Source: CALBPI01 sp038529355
GTDB lineage: Bacteria; Pseudomonadota; Gammaproteobacteria; Steroidobacterales; Woeseiaceae
Direction: 5' to 3'
Length of the DNA stretch: 64,000 nucleotides
Assembly: GCA_038529355.1 (NCBI GenBank)
Contig: JBCBDU010000002.1
Span: forward strand, 1-64,000
The notes beneath the pieces are model-generated. The model had not been told where the DNA came from, did no database searches, and saw nothing but the letters and a program-made list of their open reading frames with translations. Every line of letters starts with the position of its first letter. Position 1 is the stretch's first letter. A program made the translations under genes and the position numbers. Shown here piece after piece: positions 43,815 to 53,990 of the stretch.

Positions 43815-45278
43815 TCATGTGCCACAGAACGTTTGCGTCACGCGATCCGCAGCATCAGGTGCCTGTGCGTAGTGCGCAAACTCGGGCTGCGCATCGAATG
43901 GATTCGCAAGCACGACACGCAATTCATTAAACACGTCGTAATTCCCTTGCAGCGCGTCGCGAATCGCGCGCTCAATCTGGTGGTTGCGCGGTATATAGAC
44001 GGGATTGATTGCTTGCATGGCCGCGGCGGCGGCGGCCGCACCACCAGGTTGTCGCGCAATCCGCTGGCGCCACTGACGCTCAAAATCACCGAACCGCGGC
44101 GCGTCAAGACTGTCGGCTACCACGACCAATTCACGAAAGCTCTGCGTGAAATCGAGTGCATGTTGTTGCAGGTAGTCCAGCCACTGCTGAACCAATTGTG
44201 CATCTTCAGCCATCGGTACAGCATCTGACGGCAGCAATCCCAGTTTGGCCGCCATCCGGTCGTGATAGTGCTGATCGAACAGCGGTTTGAAGCGATCCAG
44301 GTGTTCAATGAACACCGCCTGCTCGTCGTCGAGCAACAGCAGACACTCGGCGAGCCGTGTCAGATTCCAGTGCGCGATCGGTGCCTGCTTGTCGTAAGCA
44401 TAGCGACCATGGTGGTCGATGGAGCTGAACACCTTGCCGGCGTTGTATTCGTCCAGAAACGCACAAGGGCCATAGTCGAGTGTCTCACCTGACATCGTCA
44501 TGTTGTCGGTATTCATCACGCCATGTATGAAACCGACACTCATCCAATGTGCAACCAACGCCGCTTGCCGCTGCACGACTTCCGCGAACAACGCAACGTA
44601 GGGACGTGGCTGATCGGCAAGTTCGGGCGCGTGCCGCGAAATAGCAAAGTCCGCGAGCGCGCGCACCGCTTCCACGTCGCCGCGCACGGCAAAGTATTCG
44701 AAACTGCCAATGCGGATGTGACTGGATGCAACGCGCGTTAGCACGCCGCCGGGCAAAGCAGATTCGCGCTGCACCTGCTCACCACTCTCAATGGCGGCGA
44801 GCGCTCGTGTGGTCGGCACACCCAGCGCATGCATCGCCTCGCTGAGTAAGTACTCGCGGATGACCGGGCCGAGCGATGACTTGCCATCCCCTCCGCGCGA
44901 GAACGGTGTGCGGCCGGATCCTTTGAGCTGAACATCAAAACGTCGTCCGGCTGCATCAGTCACATCACCAAGCAACACGGCGCGACCGTCACCCAGTCGC
45001 GGAACGAAGTGACCGAACTGATGACCTGCATACGCTGCTGCAATCGGTGTCGCACCTTTCGGCAGGCGATTGCCGGAAAACAGCTCAGCGAGCGCATCTT
45101 TGTCGGGCGTGATATCGGCGAGCCCCAGTTCCGACGCTAAAGACTCATTCCACGCCAACAGCTTCGGCGCGGGAACATGCACCGGCTCGACGCGTGCAAA
45201 CATCCGTTCGGGTAGTTGTGCGTAGTGATTCGAAAAAACGGCCAAGTCGTCAGTACTCCGTGTGTTGCCGATCCTCAC
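43815..45278 (-). CDS. selO: SelO/YdiU protein AMPylase
   Basis: A 487-residue pseudokinase-fold enzyme that transfers AMP to protein Ser/Thr/Tyr. Landmarks: YAGHQFGHFVPRLGDGRA, LKGSGRTPFSRGGDGK (nucleotide-binding), HGVMNTDNM (metal-binding Asn/Asp) and DYGPCAFLDEYN. The regulatory Cys seen in the E. coli protein (FICNHSD) is replaced by VFSSIDHHG, but a C-terminal Cys remains (TFCGT). The best start is GTG 45278, which follows AAGGG and overlaps the end of the BCCT gene by 29 bp; the longer upstream ORF is not homologous. Convergent with the outer-membrane gene, 9 bp apart. Confidence 0.92.
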   Translation of the reverse strand: MRIGNTRSTDDLAVFSNHYAQLPERMFARVEPVHVPAPKLLAWNESLASELGLADITPDKDALAELFSGNRLPKGATPIAAAYAGHQFGHFVPRLGDGRAVLLGDVTDAAGRRFDVQLKGSGRTPFSRGGDGKSSLGPVIREYLLSEAMHALGVPTTRALAAIESGEQVQRESALPGGVLTRVASSHIRIGSFEYFAVRGDVEAVRALADFAISRHAPELADQPRPYVALFAEVVQRQAALVAHWMSVGFIHGVMNTDNMTMSGETLDYGPCAFLDEYNAGKVFSSIDHHGRYAYDKQAPIAHWNLTRLAECLLLLDDEQAVFIEHLDRFKPLFDQHYHDRMAAKLGLLPSDAVPMAEDAQLVQQWLDYLQQHALDFTQSFRELVVVADSLDAPRFGDFERQWRQRIARQPGGAAAAAAAMQAINPVYIPRNHQIERAIRDALQGNYDVFNELRVVLANPFDAQPEFAHYAQAPDAADRVTQTFCGT

Positions 45279-46800
45279 GCAAGCCCTTGAACAGGCCAAC
45301 ACACATGATGAGTAACACAACGCCAAACGGCAACCCGATCGAGACGGTAAGCGCCTGCAGCGATGCCATACCGCCGCCAACCAGCAGCGCAATCGCGACC
45401 AGCCCTGCCAGCAGACACCAGAACACGCGCTGGCGTGCCGGGGCATCGGTTTTGCCACCGGCGGTAATGGTATCCATGACAAGAGAGCCCGAATCAGCCG
45501 AGGTCACGAAAAAGATCGCAATCAGGAACACGCTGAGCACGGAAACGACTTTTGCAAAGGGCAGCAACTCAAGCATTTTGAACAGCGCAAGCTCGGGCAG
45601 CGCGTTGGCGACACCAGCGTACCCACTTGCGAAATATTGCTGCAACGCAGTCCCGCCAAACGTTGACATCCAGATCAGTCCGATGATAGTCGGTATCACC
45701 AGCACCCAGATAATGAATTCGCGAACGGTGCGACCACGACTGACGCGCGCAATGAACATACCGACAAACGGTGACCAGGAAATCCACCATGCCCAGTAGA
45801 ACGTCGTCCAGCCGTGCAGAAAAGCCTCATCTTCGCGACCGATCCAATTGCTCAACCCCGGCAAAAACCGGAAATAATCAACCAATGAGTCACCGATCGT
45901 CACAAAGATAACAAGCGTCGGGCCTGCGACCAACACAAACAACCACAGCAGCGCAGCGAGTCCCATGTTGATCTCGCTCAAACGCTTGACGCCCTTGTCG
46001 AGACCGGCCACAACGGAAACCAGCGCGATGCACGTAATGATGACGATGATAACGATCTTGGTCGGCGTGCCGACGGGCAACCCAAACAGGTAATTCAGGC
46101 CACCGGAAATTTGTTCAGCACCGTAGCCGAGCGACACGGACAAACCAAATAACGTCGCGAGCACGGCAACGATATCGACAAAGTGTCCGAACCGCCCCCA
46201 GACCGCCTTGCCAAACAACGGAAAGAACGCCGAGCGTAGTGTCAGCGGCATACCGCGATTGAAACAGAAAAACGCCAGTGACAGACCCACCACGGCGTAG
46301 ATCGCCCACGCATGCAGCCCCCAATGCATGATGGCCGCTGACATACCGATCGCACGCGCGGTTTGCGTATCAGCCGGATCGATCCCTAACGGCGGGTTCA
46401 ACGTATGCGTGACCGGCTCAAGCACACCGAAGAACATCAAACCGATGCCAACACCGGCCGCAAACAGCATCGCCAGCCAGCCCGGGTAACCGTAGTCCGG
46501 TCTCGCTGCCGGACCACCCAGACGGATTTTGCCCAACGGCGATACGCTGATACCGATACAGAACAACACGAAGACATTCGCGCTGACCATAAAAAACCAG
46601 GCGAATGTCGAGGTTGTCCATGTACGCAGGTCGGCGAAAATTTGGCTAGCCTGTTCCTGGAACAGCAAAGTTGCGATAACCAGCAATACCGAAACCGATG
46701 CAGAAATCGCAAACACCGGGTTATGCACATCGCAACCCATCACCTCGATATTGTTTTCACCGATCTCGTGACCACAGTCTGTCTTGAGCGCTTCAGTCAC
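45250..46800 (-). CDS. BCCT family betaine/carnitine/choline transporter
   Basis: A 516-residue inner-membrane sodium- or proton-coupled osmolyte transporter with twelve helices. The aromatic substrate box in TM8 (FYWAWWISWSPFVGMFIARVSRG) is the hallmark of the family. TM1 and the following segment (GYPGWLAMLFAAGVGIGLMF) and the early MHWGLHAWAIYAVVG are typical. The substrate is a quaternary amine or a sulfonium such as DMSP; choosing between them is not possible here. The GTG at 46800 follows an AGAGG site; it starts one base after the stop of the sulfotransferase gene. Confidence 0.9.
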   Translation of the reverse strand: MTEALKTDCGHEIGENNIEVMGCDVHNPVFAISASVSVLLVIATLLFQEQASQIFADLRTWTTSTFAWFFMVSANVFVLFCIGISVSPLGKIRLGGPAARPDYGYPGWLAMLFAAGVGIGLMFFGVLEPVTHTLNPPLGIDPADTQTARAIGMSAAIMHWGLHAWAIYAVVGLSLAFFCFNRGMPLTLRSAFFPLFGKAVWGRFGHFVDIVAVLATLFGLSVSLGYGAEQISGGLNYLFGLPVGTPTKIVIIVIITCIALVSVVAGLDKGVKRLSEINMGLAALLWLFVLVAGPTLVIFVTIGDSLVDYFRFLPGLSNWIGREDEAFLHGWTTFYWAWWISWSPFVGMFIARVSRGRTVREFIIWVLVIPTIIGLIWMSTFGGTALQQYFASGYAGVANALPELALFKMLELLPFAKVVSVLSVFLIAIFFVTSADSGSLVMDTITAGGKTDAPARQRVFWCLLAGLVAIALLVGGGMASLQALTVSIGLPFGVVLLIMCVGLFKGLREDRQHTEY

Positions 46801-46801
46801 G

Positions 46802-48787
46802 TTAATCGCCTCTACCCGGACGCAGCGCATCCTTGAGTGGTTGCAGCCAGGTATCATAGTTGCGCCAGTAGTCGAGGCCTGACTGGAAAATGGGTTGGCG
46901 CACTTGTTCAGAGCTTGGCGTGCGTACCGAGCGAGCGTTGCGATGAAACTCAACGCAGGCTGATTCGAACTCCAGTCCGCAATGATCCAGCATACGCCGA
47001 ACCTGGTACTCCAGATCACCGACAACATCCTCATAATTCACCCCCAGGATCTTGCCGGGCAGCACTGCGTCCCAATGCTCCATTAAAGTCACGTAGTCAC
47101 GGTAATAGTGACCGATGTCGGCAAGGTCATAGCTAAACTCCTGACCTTCAGCGAACAGCTGCTTAAAGCCGCTGAAGCAGCACGCCATTGGCTCACGCCG
47201 TGCGTCGATGATCTTCGCATTCGGCAGCATCATATGAATTAACCCCAGATGCCGGAAATTGTTCGGCATCTTATCGATAAAAAACGGTGCGTCTTGCCGG
47301 TGAATGCGTGTGTCGTCAACAAACTGCTGACCAAAGGTTGCGAATTCAGACGCCGACAGCGTCGTCAGAATGTCGGGGTAGCCGGGTTGCTCCGACGCAC
47401 GTCCGGCGCGCCGTAGCGATTGCGACAACGACAGGACATTCGGCAATTCCAGCGTGCCATCGACCTGTGAATGCGAAGACAGGATTTGCTCGAGCAACGT
47501 CGAACCGGCCCGCGGCAAACCCACGATGAAAATCGGATCAGGCGCAGCGGACCCAAACCCGCTGCGTTGCTCAAAGAATGCGCGCGTGCAGACACGGCGT
47601 TGGGCATCGAACTCCTCGCGCATTTGCGCCGCTGAATACCGACTTTGCGACTTTTTCAGACCGTTGCCTTTAGCATAGGCAACAAACGATTCCGCAAACT
47701 GTTGTCTGTCTTCAAGCGCTTTGCCCAGCGCGAAATTGACATGCACGCGATCCATGTGCGCAAGGTTTGCATCCTGCTCCAGAGACTGCATGGCGGCGAT
47801 CTCATCATCACTGAATTCGTAGACCTTCAGGTTGGCAAGTGCGTAGTAACTTTCACCATGGTGCGGCGCATTGACCAACGCGGCCTGATAGGCCGCCACC
47901 GCAGCGTTATAGTTGCCCAGTGTCTTGTGTGCATGACCCTTCGAGGTCAGTGTGACCGGATCATTTGGCAGAACGGCTAACACCCGATCAAACATTTCAA
48001 GCGCCGTCTCATAGTCACCGGTCTGCATTGATTCGATCGCGTAAATCGATTGAAATTGTACATTGTCCGGCGAGGTTGCCAGCAACTGCCTGGCGTGCGA
48101 GCAGGCATCACTGAACTTCTGGCGCTTGCGTAGCGTCTTGATGTAGTCGATGCGAACGCGCACATTATCCGGATCCAGCGTATGCGCGCTCTGCAGCAGA
48201 AACTGCGCATCATCCAAGACACCAAAGCGCACGCCGATGTCCGCCAGCAAACGCATCGCCTCGGTATCGGCCGGTCGCTTGAGCAAAAATTGACGACACA
48301 GTTGCTCGGCCTTCAGCAGCGCGCCCTGTGCAATCAAGTCGATAACGCCAACCAGGGGTGGTGCAAGCTCAGCGAGGTAATCGAGCTGTGCGCGCACGCG
48401 CTGCGCCTCAGTGGTCTGACCCACCGCGTCCAGAATACGCAGCTGCTGCTGCCAACTGGCCTGCAAAGCCGGATTGAAGCGCGTCGCGCGTCGATACGCG
48501 GTGAGCGCCTCAGCATCACGCCCCATATCACGCAATGTGTGCCCTTCCTCCTGATGTGCGCGTCCATGTTCCGGGGCACGCGCTTTCATTTCGGTAAGCG
48601 TCGCCAGCGCGTCTGCATAGCAACCGGTAAGCCGTTGACACACGGCGCGCATGTAGTGCGCTTGCGTGTCTTGCCGAATCGAATCCGACAACCCGTCTAG
48701 TTTTTGCAACGCATCGGCATAGCGCTGCGTGACGATCAATTGCTGGATAGACTCAAGCGAGTCATCGCTGCGCGTCATCGCTTGCAT
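46802..48787 (-). CDS. TPR-repeat sulfotransferase
   Basis: A 661-residue protein. Residues about 1-370 are tandem TPR helices (for example ALATLTEMKARAPEHGRAHQ; NDPVTLTSKGHAHKTLGNYN). The C-terminal 250 residues are a PAPS-dependent sulfotransferase: the 5'-phosphosulfate loop is IVGLPRAGSTLLEQIL, followed by ELPNVLSLSQSL, and a later RREPMACCFSGF matches the 3'-phosphate-binding segment. The normal target would be a carbohydrate, lipid or tyrosine. No signal peptide. It follows the TonB receptor by 28 bp and precedes the BCCT gene by one base, so all are probably one transcript. Met4 (48778) is an alternative start. Confidence 0.9.
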   Translation of the reverse strand: MQAMTRSDDSLESIQQLIVTQRYADALQKLDGLSDSIRQDTQAHYMRAVCQRLTGCYADALATLTEMKARAPEHGRAHQEEGHTLRDMGRDAEALTAYRRATRFNPALQASWQQQLRILDAVGQTTEAQRVRAQLDYLAELAPPLVGVIDLIAQGALLKAEQLCRQFLLKRPADTEAMRLLADIGVRFGVLDDAQFLLQSAHTLDPDNVRVRIDYIKTLRKRQKFSDACSHARQLLATSPDNVQFQSIYAIESMQTGDYETALEMFDRVLAVLPNDPVTLTSKGHAHKTLGNYNAAVAAYQAALVNAPHHGESYYALANLKVYEFSDDEIAAMQSLEQDANLAHMDRVHVNFALGKALEDRQQFAESFVAYAKGNGLKKSQSRYSAAQMREEFDAQRRVCTRAFFEQRSGFGSAAPDPIFIVGLPRAGSTLLEQILSSHSQVDGTLELPNVLSLSQSLRRAGRASEQPGYPDILTTLSASEFATFGQQFVDDTRIHRQDAPFFIDKMPNNFRHLGLIHMMLPNAKIIDARREPMACCFSGFKQLFAEGQEFSYDLADIGHYYRDYVTLMEHWDAVLPGKILGVNYEDVVGDLEYQVRRMLDHCGLEFESACVEFHRNARSVRTPSSEQVRQPIFQSGLDYWRNYDTWLQPLKDALRPGRGD

Positions 48788-48815
48788 GCGTCAATCGTGC
48801 GAAGGCTGCAGTCGA

Positions 48816-51380
48816 TCAGAAGCGGAAGTTGGCCCGCACACCAACCGTCGTCGGTTGGGCGTAAGTCACTTGCGTGCGATCAAACACGAAATTGCGCGCA
48901 ATTTCAGCACGCTCGTCTGTCAGGTTGTTGACGAACAGCTCTGCATCCCATGCGTCTGCGCTGATGCCCGCCGAGATCGAGGCCATGAACCAGCTATCGA
49001 TCTCATCGCGATTAATCGTGACGATGTCGCTAAACGAGGCCGAGGACCAACTCACACCCGGCATCACATGCGCCTGCAGTGTCGCTGTTATTGGCCATGC
49101 ATAACGCGCCCGCAGCGTACCCTGGAATTCGGGTGCGAACGCTAGTTCGTCGCCTTCGCGCACATCGTTGGTCGGTGTCAGCACGTCGGTGATCTGCGTA
49201 TCGAGTATGGAGAATGCGCCAGTCACGGTGAGGCGATCGGAAAACGCCGGTAACCAGGTCACATCGCCTTCGACCCCGAGCACTTCGGCGTTGGCTGCGT
49301 TGTCGGAGAAGAACAGGTTGGTGATACTCGGATCAAAAATCGTCGTCTGCAGGCGTTCAATGTCGACGAAAAACGCCGCCGCATTTACTTGCAACGTACC
49401 GTCAAGGAATGTCGATTTACTGCCGATTTCAAAGTTAGTGACATCATCGGTGTCGAGCGCGAACGGCACCGTGAACGTGCCTGCACTGTTCTGTGCACCA
49501 CCTGGTCGGTTTAACAGGCCTGGCCGGAATCCTTCCGAGATCGTTGCGTAATACATCTGATCGTTGTTTGGACGCCATGTACCGGTCACTTTGAAGATCA
49601 CGCCATCAGTGGCTGCCGTATCCGGTGCGCCGACGGTGTTGTCCGGCGCAAACTGCGCCGAAATGTTGGTACCGAACGCTTGTGCATCTTCGGTTGCACC
49701 AAAGTTGAAGAACGAAGAATTTGCACTGCCTTCCAAATCTACTTCGATATCGTAAAAGCGTGCGCCGACGGTCAGCGCAAACTGGTCCGTGAAATCGTAG
49801 GTGACCTCACCGAAGACGCCCAACTGCTCATCGGTACGCAGTACGTCATTACGAAAAATCACGCCCGCCGGAAACGGACCCGGGTCGGAAAAGTAGCCGG
49901 GTGAAGCATTACCAACCTCACCAGTGACGGTGGTGTTCGTCAACGGAAAGTTCGGGCCGAAACCGGTTGTGACGCCGTCAAACGAAATTGCGTTCACCGA
50001 GTTCGGGTAGGTGAAGTCATTCAACTCGGCCAATTCCAGTTCCTGGTAGAACGCACCACCGGTAAAACGCAGTGCTTTTGACTGATCCGTCGTAAACCGC
50101 AGTTCATGAGAAATCGATTCGACATCCGTCTGGCTGTTGACAAACAGATTCGGCGCCTGGCAGGTACCGGTGGGACCGCCTGCGCCCGGATATGTCACGC
50201 TGCCATCACAAATGTAATAAGGCAGGTATTGGCCAACGAACAGGTAGTCGGTGTAGTCGACGATCTGATCCGTTTCGCGATCGGTAAACGCACCGGTATA
50301 CAACACTTCCAACTCGCCGAACAACGCCGAGACGGTCCACGCCGTGTTGGAGAACGTATCCTCGAGGCGGTCATCGCTGAAACGCTCGACCTGCAAGTCG
50401 CCAACGGTCGGATCCGCAAAGAACACGCCATCGGCATCCAAGTCCTGCGCGGTATGCGACAGGTCAAAACGCCAACGCTCGTTTGGCGCCCAGCGCATGC
50501 TGACGCGACCGCCCGTATAGGTTGCTTCGTTAAAGTCCTCTTCAACAAAAGCGGCGTTGCTCGCCTGTAAGAACGTAACGTTGCTCAAGTCCGCCGTTGA
50601 CTGAAACCCTGCACGAGCGTCCGACACTACTTCTCCGTTGGCGCGCACGGTGCCCGCTGCACGAAAACGCGCACTATCAGCAGCTGTCCGGGTCCCAGCG
50701 ACGTTGTCGATCCAACCGCCTTTCGAATCGTTGTAGACAACGCCACGAAAAGCGAGCGTATCAGTGACCGCAAAGTTCAGCATCGCTTCGATGTTGCTCG
50801 ATGCACCACCGTCTTTAATGGAACCGGCGCCCACCGCAACGCTACCGTAGGTGTCACTGAAGTCGGGCTTGTTGGTGATCAAGCGAACGTTACCTGCTTG
50901 CGAACTGCCACCGAACAGTGTGCCTTGCGGGCCGGACAACACTTCAATACGCTGCAAATCGGCCGCGTAGACATCCAGGTTGCGCCCCGGTTGTGCCAGC
51001 GGCTGATCATCGAGATAAAACGCAACGTTCGGCGACAGACCAGCGACACCGGCGGTCGTCAGGTTCGGCGTCGTCGACGCCACACCACGAATATAAATCG
51101 TGTTCTGCCCAGGACCACTGCCACCGGCAGTCACGCTCGGCAATTGCATGACATAATCCGCGAAATTCGTGATGCCCAGTTCTTTGAGCGCTTCTCCGCC
51201 CAACGCCGATACGGCGATTGGTACGTCCTGCAGTGACTCTTCGACTTTGGTGGCGGTCACCGTAATTTCTTCGATTTTTCGCGGCGTTGGTTGTTCTTGC
51301 GCCAAAACCGGTGTTGCGCCCAGGGCTGCAGCAACGGCAATAGAAACTGCAGTGCGTCTAGTCTTCAAGCCTGACGGCAT
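48816..51380 (-). CDS. TonB-dependent outer-membrane receptor
   Basis: An 854-residue TonB receptor. Signal peptide (cleavage near PVLA-QEQP) is followed by the TonB-box-like EEITVTATK, the plug domain (VPIAVSALGGEALKELGI, YIRGVAST, LSGPQGTLFGGSSQAGNVRL) and a 22-strand barrel ending VGVRANFRF. The plug resembles the large 'IVVTAxK' group found in Alphaproteobacteria and marine Gammaproteobacteria, whose ligands range from siderophores to lipids and polysaccharides. No Fur-box-like palindrome was recognised in the upstream 119 bp. Confidence 0.93.
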   Translation of the reverse strand: MPSGLKTRRTAVSIAVAAALGATPVLAQEQPTPRKIEEITVTATKVEESLQDVPIAVSALGGEALKELGITNFADYVMQLPSVTAGGSGPGQNTIYIRGVASTTPNLTTAGVAGLSPNVAFYLDDQPLAQPGRNLDVYAADLQRIEVLSGPQGTLFGGSSQAGNVRLITNKPDFSDTYGSVAVGAGSIKDGGASSNIEAMLNFAVTDTLAFRGVVYNDSKGGWIDNVAGTRTAADSARFRAAGTVRANGEVVSDARAGFQSTADLSNVTFLQASNAAFVEEDFNEATYTGGRVSMRWAPNERWRFDLSHTAQDLDADGVFFADPTVGDLQVERFSDDRLEDTFSNTAWTVSALFGELEVLYTGAFTDRETDQIVDYTDYLFVGQYLPYYICDGSVTYPGAGGPTGTCQAPNLFVNSQTDVESISHELRFTTDQSKALRFTGGAFYQELELAELNDFTYPNSVNAISFDGVTTGFGPNFPLTNTTVTGEVGNASPGYFSDPGPFPAGVIFRNDVLRTDEQLGVFGEVTYDFTDQFALTVGARFYDIEVDLEGSANSSFFNFGATEDAQAFGTNISAQFAPDNTVGAPDTAATDGVIFKVTGTWRPNNDQMYYATISEGFRPGLLNRPGGAQNSAGTFTVPFALDTDDVTNFEIGSKSTFLDGTLQVNAAAFFVDIERLQTTIFDPSITNLFFSDNAANAEVLGVEGDVTWLPAFSDRLTVTGAFSILDTQITDVLTPTNDVREGDELAFAPEFQGTLRARYAWPITATLQAHVMPGVSWSSASFSDIVTINRDEIDSWFMASISAGISADAWDAELFVNNLTDERAEIARNFVFDRTQVTYAQPTTVGVRANFRF

Positions 51381-51499
51381 AGTGTTTTGCCTTTCGTAAT
51401 TAGGGTTTTCGACGTGTCAACGGCGACAGACCCTAACATACTGAGCAAAATTGATAGCCAGATCGGCGTTTTACTCTATTTTTATAGCGAAAAAACGAT

Positions 51500-52159
51500 T
51501 TATTGCGTTGTGTTTTCGAGCAAAGCGCGCAACCTTGCAACCTCTTCTTCGAGATCACTGACACGTTGTTCGAGTGTGTTTTTCCGAGGAACCTGCGCTT
51601 CGCGAGTTGTCGATTCGCTCACATATTGCTCAACATCAACGTCACCGTTGAGCAAGTGCATATACTCACTATCCTTGCGACCCGGCGTTCGCGGTAACTT
51701 GATGAGCAACGCGCCTTCGGTGCGCGCGACCAACCGCTCTGCCGTTGCGACAACTTCATTGTTATCAGCAAACGCATGCAACCTGCCACTGCGTGCACGC
51801 AACTCGCCTGGCGTTTGCGGCCCGCGCAACATCAACAGCGTCAGCACGGCGAATGCTTCGTCATCGAGTTGTACTTCGCTGTACGGCGTGTTGCAAAAGC
51901 GCTGTGTGTATTTTTCAACACCGCGCTTGAAATTTTCGTCGGTGCGCACCAGGTGTTTTTTCGTTAACTCACGAATCGCGTGTTGCACGTTGCCTTTCTC
52001 CAGCGACATGACAGGATCGCGACTGGATTTCTGATTGCACGCATTGGTGAGCGCATTCAACGTCAGCGGGTATTGATCCGGCGTCAAACGTGACTTCTCC
52101 ATCAGGCAAGCCAACACACGCAATTCAGATTCACTCAGCACGGGTAACATACGCAGCAT
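51500..52159 (-). CDS. YceH family (UPF0502/DUF480) protein
   Basis: A 219-residue member of the YceH family, a tandem winged-helix protein of unknown function. Family landmarks are LSESELRVLACLMEKSRLTP, YPLTLNALTNACNQKSSRDP, RGPQTPGELRARSGRLHAF and LPRTPGRKDSEYMHLL. A coiled coil (LEQRVSDLEEEVARLRALLE) ends the chain. Met4 (52150) could be the start. It stands alone between the TonB receptor and the cyanophycin genes, all on the minus strand. Confidence 0.9.
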   Translation of the reverse strand: MLRMLPVLSESELRVLACLMEKSRLTPDQYPLTLNALTNACNQKSSRDPVMSLEKGNVQHAIRELTKKHLVRTDENFKRGVEKYTQRFCNTPYSEVQLDDEAFAVLTLLMLRGPQTPGELRARSGRLHAFADNNEVVATAERLVARTEGALLIKLPRTPGRKDSEYMHLLNGDVDVEQYVSESTTREAQVPRKNTLEQRVSDLEEEVARLRALLENTTQ

Positions 52160-52283
52160 CTCTATTCAGGACGTCACAACCTTACCACTGCCACCGAACG
52201 CGCTCACAGCAACGATGCGGATGCACATCCGATCGGTCAACACACCTTATTGCCGACCAGACTGCCGACTCACCGCGTCGCGC

Positions 52284-53990
52284 TTACTGATCTGAGCTCA
52301 AAGCGTGCTCAATCAGCGCAATGCACTCATTGCGCTCGCTTAGCGCAAGAATCAACAGCACATCGCCAGGCTGCGCCCACTGCAACGCAAATTCGGTGCC
52401 TGCAGACGGGCTTTCGGCCTGGTGAATGGCCGCAGCGTCAACGCCTGCACGCAATGCGCACTGCTCTATCAACTGTGGCACCTCATCAGCAGGGCGTCCA
52501 CGCTCATAGCCGGGCAACTGGCAGACGACCAGCGCGTCGGGTTGCGCTTCGAGCGCGGCCTGGGTCAGCCCCGCAATGAGGGTATCGCTGCGATCCCCGG
52601 CCTGACCCAGCAGCACCAAACGACGTTTTGCTGGCATCTGTGCGATGGTTCGCGCCATTGCACTAAGGCCGTGTTCGTTGTGTGCAAAATCAACAACGAT
52701 CTGAATGCCGTTGCCCGAGAACAGGTTGCCTCTGCCCGGATTTTCATCGGGCCCGCCAGCGAATGCCAGCAAGCCTTCGCGAATGGATGCGTCGCTGCAA
52801 CCGAGCGCGTGGCACAGCGCAGCAGCCGCCAAAGCATTTTGCACGTTGTGGCGCGCGGCACCGGCCAACGTAATCGGCACATCGGCGATTGGCACGATCG
52901 CATGCTGCGTACCTGCGCTGATGCGGCACAATTGCGCTTCGTCGAGCACGAAAGCATCACCACCCTTCGCGACGTGGTCCGCAACCACAGCGTTGCGCGT
53001 ATCTTCGCTGAACCAGACGAAACGCTGACCTCGCAGCGCTTTCGCGTACGCAACAACACCTGCATCGTCAGCATTCAAGATCAGTGGTTTACCTGGCGCC
53101 AGCCCCTGGCGGACGACAAACTTTGCGTCGCGCAGTTCGGCAACGGTGTGGATGCCGTACTCGCCCAGATGATCAGCAGCAACGTTCGTAATCAGTGCAA
53201 CGTCGGCGTTCGTCGCCCCGAGTCCGCGGCGCAACATGCCGCCACGCGCCACTTCGAGCAACGCAACTCCGGTCTGCGGATGTCGTAACAATTGCCGCGC
53301 ACCACCCGGGCCGGAGTAGTCACCACTGTCGACAACATCATCGCCAACACGAATGTAGTCCGTTGATGTAATACCGGCCACACGCCGGTCAGCGGCAATA
53401 ATCGCTGCAGCCAGACGCACCGTTGTCGATTTGCCGTTCGTGCCCGTGACTAACGCGACAGGCATATCGCCGTAACGACCGGCGCGCTGCCAGTCCACCT
53501 GTGCCGGATCGGGTGGCGCCGTTACCGGCCAGGTCGTTGCGTTCGCACCGTAGCCAATCGATACGTCATCATCGTCAACCAGAAACGGTGCATTGTGCTG
53601 TTCCGCCGCGCTTTGCAACGCCAGCAACGCAGGATTGCGCTCTTCAGCAATCAGCGCGGCCAACGCACCGAGACTGGCGCTGATGTCGGGCATGTCTGCA
53701 CCTTCTAGCTCGCAGCGCGCACGCTCGAACGCGGCCTCATTCACATCAGTTGCCGCATACAAACAATCGATCGGTGCCGTCAGCATCAGGCTTACGCCCG
53801 TATCATGGGTGCGATCAAAACAAACACTGGCCTGCCAACCCAACGCGTCGAGCAGCAGGCGGGCATGATCATGCCAGGCCTTGACCAAGGTCAGACGGTG
53901 CTCACTCGCGACGATTACATCGCAGATGGCGCCTGGTGCAGTCGTAAACAGATTCGGCCCGGTCAGGCGGCGCGATTCCTCAATCTGCAT
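52284..53990 (-). CDS. cphA': Cyanophycin synthetase paralogue (Mur-ligase type, CphA')
   Basis: A 568-residue Mur-ligase-fold protein next to cphA. The N-terminus (MQIEESRRLTGPNLF) matches the N-terminal module of cyanophycin synthetases. Then about 165 residues follow without a recognisable ATP-grasp domain, and the Mur P-loop is VTGTNGKSTT (about 178-186), followed by ARGGMLRRGLG, TNVAADHLGEYGI and ENPGRGNLFSGNGI. It therefore seems to keep the Mur-type amide ligase but lack the ATP-grasp ligase. The ATG at 53990 (11-bp overlap with cphA) is preferred; an upstream Met at 54029 is possible. It may lengthen or branch the polymer made by CphA. Confidence 0.85.
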   Translation of the reverse strand: MQIEESRRLTGPNLFTTAPGAICDVIVASEHRLTLVKAWHDHARLLLDALGWQASVCFDRTHDTGVSLMLTAPIDCLYAATDVNEAAFERARCELEGADMPDISASLGALAALIAEERNPALLALQSAAEQHNAPFLVDDDDVSIGYGANATTWPVTAPPDPAQVDWQRAGRYGDMPVALVTGTNGKSTTVRLAAAIIAADRRVAGITSTDYIRVGDDVVDSGDYSGPGGARQLLRHPQTGVALLEVARGGMLRRGLGATNADVALITNVAADHLGEYGIHTVAELRDAKFVVRQGLAPGKPLILNADDAGVVAYAKALRGQRFVWFSEDTRNAVVADHVAKGGDAFVLDEAQLCRISAGTQHAIVPIADVPITLAGAARHNVQNALAAAALCHALGCSDASIREGLLAFAGGPDENPGRGNLFSGNGIQIVVDFAHNEHGLSAMARTIAQMPAKRRLVLLGQAGDRSDTLIAGLTQAALEAQPDALVVCQLPGYERGRPADEVPQLIEQCALRAGVDAAAIHQAESPSAGTEFALQWAQPGDVLLILALSERNECIALIEHALSSDQ

